Positions 57,724 to 64,000 of a stretch of 64,000 bases of DNA are shown piece by piece (within the stretch, counting starts at the first letter, position 1; the number at the start of each line of letters is the position of its first letter). This DNA is from SXOA01 sp051004015 (GTDB taxonomy: Bacteria > Planctomycetota > Planctomycetia > Pirellulales > Pirellulaceae): assembly GCA_051004015.1 (NCBI GenBank), contig JBPCKT010000040.1:1-64000 (forward strand). The letters are read 5' to 3'. A program made the position numbers and the translations under genes. The notes under the pieces are model-generated. The model was not told the origin of the DNA. It did not search any database and saw only the letters and a list, made by a program, of their open reading frames with translations.

Positions 57724-58374
57724 ATGGACCCCCTTCACCTCTGCATCGCTTTGGGTCCGGTGGCGATTTACTTCCTCCTGCTCGGCAGCATCAACCTGTC
57801 GCGGCGGCCGTTTGTCACGTCGGGGACACGGGACGCGGCGGCCCTAGGCATCGCCATCGGCGGGTTTGTGGTCGCGGGGCCGATGGAGCTGTTTTTGCCG
57901 GAATCGGCGGCGGTGCGGATGGGGTTTTGGGTCTGGCCGACCTGCATCGCGTTCTACATTCTCTGCCTCTCGCTCGCCGTGCTGCTGATGCGGCCGCGGA
58001 TCGTGATTTACAACGTCACCTTTGAGCAGCTCCGCCCGTCGCTGGCAGACATCGTGCTGCGGCTCGACAGTGAATCCCGTTGGGCCGGCGACAGCCTGGT
58101 GATGCCTAACCTGGGGGTGCAGCTCACGGTGGAATCGCAGGGGATGATGAAGAACGTGCAGCTCGCCGCCGCCGGCACCGAGCAAAGCTTCCAAGGCTGG
58201 CGGCTGCTCGAAACCGAGCTCACCGCCGCCCTCCGCACGGCCAAAGGGACCCGCAACCCCTACGGCATGAGCCTCATCATGTTCGGCCTGCTCATGGCCG
58301 CCTCCGTCATCTACTGGCTCAGCCGCGACCCGCAGGGAGTGGCCCAGGCGCTGAATGAGATGCTGAGGAAGTAG
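57724..58374 (+). CDS. membrane protein, 216 aa
   Basis: I do not recognise the family. There are three membrane segments near the N-terminus (LHLCIALGPVAIYFLLLGSI; ALGIAIGGFVVAGPMELF; TCIAFYILCLSLAVLLMR), a cytoplasmic beta domain (about 92-180) and one C-terminal segment (MSLIMFGLLMAASVIYWLS). The last 118 bp, which encode this segment, are repeated exactly at 61244-61361 beyond the DUF4062 gene. Confidence 0.78.
   Translation: MDPLHLCIALGPVAIYFLLLGSINLSRRPFVTSGTRDAAALGIAIGGFVVAGPMELFLPESAAVRMGFWVWPTCIAFYILCLSLAVLLMRPRIVIYNVTFEQLRPSLADIVLRLDSESRWAGDSLVMPNLGVQLTVESQGMMKNVQLAAAGTEQSFQGWRLLETELTAALRTAKGTRNPYGMSLIMFGLLMAASVIYWLSRDPQGVAQALNEMLRK
58257..58374. repeat. 118-bp direct repeat, upstream copy
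   Basis: Identical base for base to 61244-61361; similarity continues 8-9 bp to the left with one indel. This copy is the coding 3' end of the membrane protein gene and includes its stop. Confidence 0.95.
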
Positions 58375-58422
58375 TGCCCGCGGAAACGGTAATGCAAAAG
58401 CCAGTCCCCAGTAGGTACTAAC

Positions 58423-61131
58423 ATGCCAACTGTTAAATCACCCAAGGTTTTCGTTTCCGCCACCTCGGGTGATCTGAGATCGGTACGCGTCCTGATCAAA
58501 GATGCGCTCTTAAAAATCGGCTGTATGCCGATTGAGCAATCCGACTTTCCCCCCGACTATCGGACGGTTTCCGCCTTTCTCACGTCCGAGGTGGAAGCGT
58601 GCGACGCTGTGCTGCACATTGTTGGCAATCGCTATGGCGCTGAACCGAATCCCGAAACGCTTCCTCCGGGAACCGTGCGCCGATCGTTCACCCAGTTGGA
58701 GTACGACGTTGCCAGGCGCTTGAAAAAGAAGGTGTTCACATTCATTTGTGCCGATGATTTTCCCTACGACGCCTGTGAACCCGAACCCGAGATCAAAAAG
58801 CTCCTGCAAGCGGCACATCGAGCGACGTTGGCCGCGGGAAGCGAGAAATACGCCAACGTCACGTCGGCCGAAGACTGCGGTGACAAGGTCAAACTCCTGC
58901 GTTTGCAACTCGAAGAGTTGACTCGCCAAATCGCTACCGAGCACCGCCGCCAAATATACGCATGGTCAGCCGTGGCGGGCATTCTGTCCTTGATCTTCGT
59001 CTTAGGACTTGTGATCTGGGCAACTATGTGGGGCACCCGCGATCAGGCCAAAAAGATCGCCGAAGATACCAAACGGCTGGCCGAAACCACCGATAAGTTG
59101 CGAAAGACCGGGGATGACGTGAAGAAAGACGTCGCGAAATCGCTCGACGTTCAAAAAGAAGCGACCGCCAAGGTTTCTTCGATCGACACCAAGGTGATGC
59201 AACTGGTCGAATCTGATTTGCTGTCGGCGATTGCCTTGAAGTCGGGAATTGAGCCGCAGCAAATCAAGCAGCTCGTACTGCAAAGCCAGGCGACGGGGCT
59301 GGACACACTCAGCTTTGCTCGCCAGCTTGCCAAAGAAGGTCGGCACGACGTGGCCTTGGGATTGTCTCGTTTCGTCGCCGAGACGGCACTGCTTCTCGAC
59401 AATTCCGATTATCGGGCCGCCGCCGAAGCCTTTCTGATTGCTGCGGAAGAAAGGAAGAATCTGCTCAAATCCGACGATGACAACGAAACCGGAGCGCGAT
59501 ACCTCAATGAGTCAGCGGGGTTGGCTCTACGAGGTCTCGATGCCATTCGCACACTCAAGCCTAGTGAACAAGCGCTCAATGAATCGCTCTACTCCGACCT
59601 GGCACTCGAACGGGCACACAGTCTGTGGCGAGCGGCGGCGCTGTGCGAGCCAGGTTCCGCCCACGGCTATGTCGACAAGTCACTCGCGCAAGTCGAGGAG
59701 GCGATTGCCCGCAAGCCCAGTGACGTCCATAAACTCACCGCACTTCGTCGCCGTCGCGCCTGGTATCTGGCCGATAAGTCGCATTGGACGACAATCCAAA
59801 CAGCCGACCGACTCTTAGCCGAAGCGCGCGGCGAAGCCGACCAGACCGTCGAATTAGCACGATTACGCGGCAATGCGGCAGATCAAGGGTGGGCCCTCCG
59901 GGCTCGCGTTCACGTGGGGATGCAGTCCTACGATTTGCAATCGCAGATGGCTGCGCGAGCCACGTTGCAAAAAGTGATCCAGGATTGCAGCGACGGGCGG
60001 GCCATCCTCGTGGACGAACAAGACGAAAGGGGCAAGCAAGTACGTGCCGAATTCGCCGCGCTACGAGGGCTGGCCATGCTCGAACTGGCGCAGCGGGCCT
60101 TGTCCGTAGCGGAGAAAGAGAAAACATTCACGGACGCCGTCGAGCAATTGACAACCACCCTGGCCGAGGCCGAAAGCCAGAGCAACGCACACGCCGGGCG
60201 GATCGTGTCGATGGGACTGCTCCGCGCCCACTCACTACAAGGCGATCGCCGCGCAGCAGAGCCGGTGTTGGCGACCGCGAACAGCTACGGCTTTGGCGGG
60301 GTGGAGGACAGAATTGCCCTGGCCGATTATGGGGTCGCGACCAACTATCTCGACACCTGTCATGAGGCCGCCACACTTTTGCGGGAATCGATCGCTAAGT
60401 ACACGGTTTCTGTTTCTCCGCGATCTTACGTGAAGTTAAACTTTGCCCTCGCGAAATGCCTGAGCGCCAAGTCGCAAATCCGGCGATACACGCCGGAAAA
60501 CGAAGAGAAGTTCGGTTTCGCGGAAGGTGATCAACGCGAAGCCGATCAGGCGCTCCAGTTAGTCGCGTCGAAATTCCCGCACGATTCGTCGCCACGAATT
60601 TGGGCCCAAGCCCAAGCCAGACTTGGTCGCTCGATGTCGCGAAGGGCGTTCAATTCGGACAGAGAGAGAATTAAAGCGTATGAAGCGGCGCTGACCGTTT
60701 TCACTCGCGAACAAGACCCGGTGGAATGGGCCGAACTCAAACAGAGCTTGGCCATCGAAATCGCTGCAAGTGACCCCCCCCGCACAGCTGAGGCGCTCGC
60801 TGCCATCGACGATGCTCTGCAGGTTTTTGACCGGCAAAGCTTTCCCTACGATTTCCAATCGCTGTGTGGGCACGCTCGTCACATTCACACGGAACTGGCC
60901 AAGAAGGCCACCGACAAAGCGATCCAGCGGAAAGAATGGTCACGCGCCCTCAAATTCGCCGTCGCGGTCACCGAGAGTCAGCGCGCGGAAAACGGCAAAT
61001 CCGGCCGGCACGCCGACGAACTCGTGAAGCTTGTCACCGAATTCAAAAACAGTCTGCCTCCCGAGGAACGAGAGGAAGTCGATGTGGAGGTCACGCGGTT
61101 TACCGCGGAATTCAAGGCGCGAGACAAATGA
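58423..61131 (+). CDS. DUF4062-transmembrane-TPR-like protein, 902 aa
   Basis: The N-terminal domain (about 6-150) is DUF4062: KVFVSATSGDLRSVRVLIKD, ACDAVLHIVGNRYGAEPNP and SFTQLEYDVARRLKKKVFTF. This Rossmann-like, TIR/SIR2-related fold is known from STAND and putative defence proteins. One membrane helix (181-202) follows, then a coiled coil (207-262; KKIAEDTKRLAETTDKLRKT) and about 600 residues of helical, TPR/SEL-like repeats without clear catalytic motifs. The domain is cytoplasmic or periplasmic depending on topology; the N-in assignment is not certain. The gene lies on a 2,987-bp unit between perfect 118-bp repeats. A signalling or immune role is inference. Confidence 0.8.
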   Translation: MPTVKSPKVFVSATSGDLRSVRVLIKDALLKIGCMPIEQSDFPPDYRTVSAFLTSEVEACDAVLHIVGNRYGAEPNPETLPPGTVRRSFTQLEYDVARRLKKKVFTFICADDFPYDACEPEPEIKKLLQAAHRATLAAGSEKYANVTSAEDCGDKVKLLRLQLEELTRQIATEHRRQIYAWSAVAGILSLIFVLGLVIWATMWGTRDQAKKIAEDTKRLAETTDKLRKTGDDVKKDVAKSLDVQKEATAKVSSIDTKVMQLVESDLLSAIALKSGIEPQQIKQLVLQSQATGLDTLSFARQLAKEGRHDVALGLSRFVAETALLLDNSDYRAAAEAFLIAAEERKNLLKSDDDNETGARYLNESAGLALRGLDAIRTLKPSEQALNESLYSDLALERAHSLWRAAALCEPGSAHGYVDKSLAQVEEAIARKPSDVHKLTALRRRRAWYLADKSHWTTIQTADRLLAEARGEADQTVELARLRGNAADQGWALRARVHVGMQSYDLQSQMAARATLQKVIQDCSDGRAILVDEQDERGKQVRAEFAALRGLAMLELAQRALSVAEKEKTFTDAVEQLTTTLAEAESQSNAHAGRIVSMGLLRAHSLQGDRRAAEPVLATANSYGFGGVEDRIALADYGVATNYLDTCHEAATLLRESIAKYTVSVSPRSYVKLNFALAKCLSAKSQIRRYTPENEEKFGFAEGDQREADQALQLVASKFPHDSSPRIWAQAQARLGRSMSRRAFNSDRERIKAYEAALTVFTREQDPVEWAELKQSLAIEIAASDPPRTAEALAAIDDALQVFDRQSFPYDFQSLCGHARHIHTELAKKATDKAIQRKEWSRALKFAVAVTESQRAENGKSGRHADELVKLVTEFKNSLPPEEREEVDVEVTRFTAEFKARDK

Positions 61132-61513
61132 CGACTTGAAATCGAGGCGTCTGGATGTCATCGCCTTAAGCGTATTTGCCAGGCTGACTACCACGGGTGA
61201 GAACAATGGGGGCCAGTCCAGACCTATACAAGGAACCCGCAACCCCCTACGGCATGAGCCTCATCATGTTCGGCCTGCTCATGGCCGCCTCCGTCATCTA
61301 CTGGCTCAGCCGCGACCCGCAGGGAGTGGCCCAGGCGCTGAATGAGATGCTGAGGAAGTAGCGCCCCCGTTTGTGGTAACCGGCTTCAGCTGGTTACAAA
61401 CTGCCCCAGCGGGATGCTTCGGAATCGCGACTGACCTCGGTTCTGCAATCAAATACAACTTTTTACGTTATTCAATTGATCCGAGCCGTCCCACTTGCTC
61501 TGTCCAACACCAA
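61132..61513. other. gap holding the duplicated gene end and a hairpin
   Basis: Contains the second 118-bp repeat (61244-61361), which is non-coding here because the 5' part of the gene is absent, and an imperfect hairpin GTTTGTGGTAACC...GGTTACAAAC at about 61368-61400. No other gene seen. Confidence 0.7.
61244..61361. repeat. 118-bp direct repeat, downstream copy
   Basis: Exact copy of 58257-58374. The TAG at 61359-61361 corresponds to the stop of the membrane protein gene. Sequence after it (CGCCCC) differs from copy 1 (TGCCCG) only slightly at first, then diverges. Confidence 0.95.
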
Positions 61514-62788
61514 TTACAGCAATTCGGAGACTACCGTCACCTGCTTGCTGGTGTCTACGATCGGAATCGGCCGCTCGACTCCTGGGGCGCGGTTCTGGCG
61601 GGTGTGATCGATTTTCAGAATCGTGCAGATGGTTGCCAGGAAGTCGGTCACGCTGATCGGGCGCTCGACGACCTCGGCGGCGTCGCGATCGGTGCGGCCG
61701 ACCACCTGACCGCCGCGTATGCCGCCGCCGGCCAGGACGCTGCTCCAGGCGCGGGCCCAGTGGTTGCGTCCGCCGCCGCTGGTGATTTGCGGGCTGCGAC
61801 CGAACTCCCCCATCCAGATCACCAGGGTCGAGTCGAGCCGTCCACGCTCCTTCAGGTCCTCGATAAGAGCTGCCATGCCAGCGTCCGCTTCGGCCGAGAG
61901 TCCCTTGGTGCGGGGGAAGTTGCCTTGGTGAGTGTCCCAGCCGACGCCGTCCCCCATCAGGACTTCCACGAAGCGGACCCCCGACTCGACCAGTCGCCGG
62001 GCCATCAAGCACCCTTGGCCGAAACTTCCCCGGCCGTAGCGGTCGCGCTGCGTGTCCGATTCCCGCGTAAGGTCGAAGGCCCGTTTCTGCTCGGAATTCA
62101 TCAGCCGCACCGCCCGCTCGAGGGCCGAGGAATGTGCCCGGGCCGACTCTGCGCGATACGCCTGTTGGAATGACGCATCGAAACGGCGGAGCAGCTCGTA
62201 CTGCCGCTCGAACTCGGTCCGGCTGGTGAGGGGTTCCAGAAAATCCGTCCCGCGATCGGGATGGGACACGTCGAGCGGCTGATGTTCCGGGCCCAGAAAG
62301 CCGGAGCGTGTGGCGTGGCGGGGGCCGGCGCCGATGCAGACGAAGTTCGACAGCGGGAAATCCCGGTTTCCCAGTTCTCGCGACACGATCGCTCCCAAGC
62401 TGGGGAAGGTCACTCCGCCGGCTCGTTTCTGATACCCGGTGTGGACGTGGTAAGTGGCCAATTGGTGGTCGGATTCCAGCGTGCTCATGCTGCGAAGGAG
62501 GGCGGCGTGCTGCATTAGCCCTGCGAATTTCGGGAAGTGCTCGCTGATCTGAATCCCTGGGACCGAAGTATTGATCGGCCGGAACTCACCGCGGATGTTG
62601 TCCTTTGCCTCGGGCTTGAGGTCGAACGTGTCGAGATGGCTCGGGCCACCGGACATCCATAGCAGGATACACGACTTGGCCTGGGGCTGCTCGGCCGCGT
62701 GTAACGCCAACCTCCCCAGCCAGCCGCTCAACATGCCGCTGCCTGCAACGAGTGAGGAAAACCTGCGTCGCGTGATGTTCTCGTGCAT
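61514..62788 (-). CDS. DUF1501 domain protein with Tat signal
   Basis: The 424-residue protein starts MHENITRRRFSSLVAGSGML (twin arginine at 7-9). DUF1501 hallmarks: CILLWMSGGPSHLDTFDLKP, GEFRPINTSVPGIQISEHFP, RSMSTLESDH, HPDRGTDF, GDGVGWDTHQGNFP and LVIWMGEFGRSPQITSGGGR. It is exported by Tat. It begins 19 bp after the DUF1549/1553 gene, the normal two-gene layout of this planctomycete system, unlike the lone DUF1501 at 19209-20696. Confidence 0.94.
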   Translation of the reverse strand: MHENITRRRFSSLVAGSGMLSGWLGRLALHAAEQPQAKSCILLWMSGGPSHLDTFDLKPEAKDNIRGEFRPINTSVPGIQISEHFPKFAGLMQHAALLRSMSTLESDHQLATYHVHTGYQKRAGGVTFPSLGAIVSRELGNRDFPLSNFVCIGAGPRHATRSGFLGPEHQPLDVSHPDRGTDFLEPLTSRTEFERQYELLRRFDASFQQAYRAESARAHSSALERAVRLMNSEQKRAFDLTRESDTQRDRYGRGSFGQGCLMARRLVESGVRFVEVLMGDGVGWDTHQGNFPRTKGLSAEADAGMAALIEDLKERGRLDSTLVIWMGEFGRSPQITSGGGRNHWARAWSSVLAGGGIRGGQVVGRTDRDAAEVVERPISVTDFLATICTILKIDHTRQNRAPGVERPIPIVDTSKQVTVVSELL

Positions 62789-62807
62789 CGGCGTCTTCCT
62801 TGGATTC

Positions 62808-64000
62808 TCAGTGGTTCAGTGAAAACTCGCTGCTCATGAGCAGGGCCCAGGCAAGTTCCCGGTAGACGGTCTGGGGGGACGCGTCCGTGTCCTTCAGTTG
62901 GTCCCGCGCGAGCTGCTGCTCGGTAGGCGTGGGTTGGCGGGCCAGGATCGTCAGGAACAGATCCGCCACGATGTCGTCCGCCGAGCGCCCAGGGGACGCT
63001 ACCCGCGAAACCAGCGATTCGACGTTGCGGCCGGTGAATTGCCGCGAGTTCATCAGCCGCAGCAAATGGGGAATCCCGCGCTCATAGCGGGTCGGATCAG
63101 GATCGCCGTCCCCCGCGAAAAACTGGCAGAACTCGTACCGCGCACCGAGCCGGGTGTCGACCCCGGAAGCCTTGTCTGGCGGCCCCAGGACCGACACCAG
63201 CGAGTCGTACAACTGTTCGGGCGAGAGCACCTTGATCGACATGCGGGCGAACAGTTTGGCCTGGGCATCGGCCTTCTCGCCGGGGCGGCTGGTCTGCTGG
63301 TACGTGCGGCTGGTGAGGATGGCGCGGCAGAGAAACTTCAGGTCGAACCCGGACTCGACGAACCGCCGGCTCAGCAGTTCCAGCAGTTCGGGGTGAGATG
63401 CGGGGTTGCCGGTGTGCATGTCGTCCACGGGATTGACGATCCCGCGGCCAAAGAAGTGCCACCACATCCGGTTAACCGTCGCGCGGGCGAAATACGGGTT
63501 CTCTCGCGACGTGATCCAGTGGGCTAGCGCGGCTCGGTGCGCCTCGCGGGAATCGGCCGAGAGCTCTTCGCCATCCAGAAACGTCGGCGGGCGCACTTGA
63601 ATCCCTTCGATCATGTCGGCGCCCTGCAGCGACGAGAGCGTCATTTTCGGATCGTCCCGCACGCCGGCCACATAGACCATCTTGGGGCGATTCGGCGTTT
63701 GGATCTGGGCGAAGAACGCCGCCATTCCCCAGTAGTCCTGCCGCTTCCACGCGACGAACGGATGGTCATGGCACTGGGCGCAGTTCAGGCGGACTCCCAG
63801 AAAGTAGCGGCTCGTGAGGTCGGTAAGGTCGGTGACCCCCAGCGGGTGCCGTCCCTCAATCAAGTAGGTGACCGCCGGGTTCTCTTCGATCTTGCCGGTG
63901 GCCGTCAGCAGATCGCCGACAGTCTTGTCCCAGCCATCATTGTCGTTGAACCGTTGGGCCAGCCAGGAGGTGAATCGCTCCGCCTGCACCCGCTGTTCGT
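62808..64000 (-). CDS. DUF1549/DUF1553 (PSD1) protein, 5' end outside the window
   Basis: Only the C-terminal part is present; the frame remains open to the last base, so the true start lies beyond 64000. Visible are the cytochrome-like motif CAQCHDHPFVAW, the segment SRYFLGVRLN before it, NRMWWHFFGRGIVNPVDDMH (DUF1553), SGFDLKFLCRAILTSRTYQQ, and the end LAWALLMSSEFSLNH. It pairs with the DUF1501 gene downstream. Predicted to be exported, haem- or metal-binding, of unknown function. Confidence 0.92.
   Translation of the reverse strand, partial: EQRVQAERFTSWLAQRFNDNDGWDKTVGDLLTATGKIEENPAVTYLIEGRHPLGVTDLTDLTSRYFLGVRLNCAQCHDHPFVAWKRQDYWGMAAFFAQIQTPNRPKMVYVAGVRDDPKMTLSSLQGADMIEGIQVRPPTFLDGEELSADSREAHRAALAHWITSRENPYFARATVNRMWWHFFGRGIVNPVDDMHTGNPASHPELLELLSRRFVESGFDLKFLCRAILTSRTYQQTSRPGEKADAQAKLFARMSIKVLSPEQLYDSLVSVLGPPDKASGVDTRLGARYEFCQFFAGDGDPDPTRYERGIPHLLRLMNSRQFTGRNVESLVSRVASPGRSADDIVADLFLTILARQPTPTEQQLARDQLKDTDASPQTVYRELAWALLMSSEFSLNH

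Noticed and set aside
58257..61361. 118-bp repeats as a simple tandem duplication
   Set aside because: The material between is a unique 902-codon gene, not a second copy of the neighbouring gene, so a plain tandem duplication does not explain it. An assembly artefact cannot be excluded without reads.

Overview
The window looks like a chromosomal segment of a planctomycete, probably Gemmataceae-like. The evidence is protein content: two DUF1501 proteins with Tat signals, two DUF1549/DUF1553 (PSCyt/PSD1) proteins, a DUF1559-type pseudopilin, DUF4432, PmoA-like and DUF1080-like secreted proteins, EF-hand lipoproteins, and LpxB in a high-GC genome. The genus is inference. No rRNA, tRNA or CRISPR array was recognised.

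Layout. 1-8.8 kb: a hypothetical gene, a DUF4432 sugar-epimerase-like protein, an FkbM methyltransferase, a TIM-barrel isomerase, a secreted metalloprotease with leucine-rich repeats, an EF-hand lipoprotein that overlaps it tail to tail, and YqgE/AlgH. 8.88-11.36 kb: a complete IS1-like element (19-bp terminal repeats, 8-bp target duplication) carrying three non-transposase genes, including a ClpP-fold serine protease of the SDH_sah type. 11.7-16.6 kb: pseudopilin, Ada, LpxB and a glycosidase-like protein. 16.6-21.4 kb: a scarred region with a truncated gene joined to the last part of purK, small hypothetical genes, a lone DUF1501 gene, and a nucleotidyltransferase/helical-protein pair. 21.4-29.4 kb: sugar kinase, acyl-CoA dehydrogenase, class IV aminotransferase, PIN-PhoH ATPase and a radical SAM protein. 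29.5-40 kb: a lipoprotein with two thioredoxin domains next to a haem-binding DUF1549/1553 protein, a nitrilase-family hydrolase, a TRASH-like secreted protein, zinc-ribbon membrane proteins and ApbE. 40.1-44.5 kb: an ECF sigma factor with an anti-sigma/pseudopilin fusion, then an NCS2-like permease and a methyltransferase. 44.5-55 kb: di-haem peroxidase-like protein, dapB-thrC, secreted sugar proteins, and a thyA-folA operon. 55-64 kb: a glycosyltransferase, a membrane protein, a DUF4062-TM-TPR-like protein bracketed by perfect 118-bp direct repeats, and a DUF1501/PSD1 pair running off the end.

Three parts look most likely to be new. (1) The anti-sigma domain at 40177-41205 is fused in front of a recognisable type IV prepilin signature, so prepilin cleavage could release the anti-sigma factor. 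(2) The DUF4062 gene sits on a 2,987-bp unit that duplicated the 3' end of its neighbour. (3) The IS1-like element carries a protease operon with its own terminator.

The window also holds several families of palindromic intergenic repeats. Five genes have stop codons that overlap the first bases of such a repeat. One repeat is read in frame inside a methyltransferase, and one supplies the start and signal peptide of a secreted protease.
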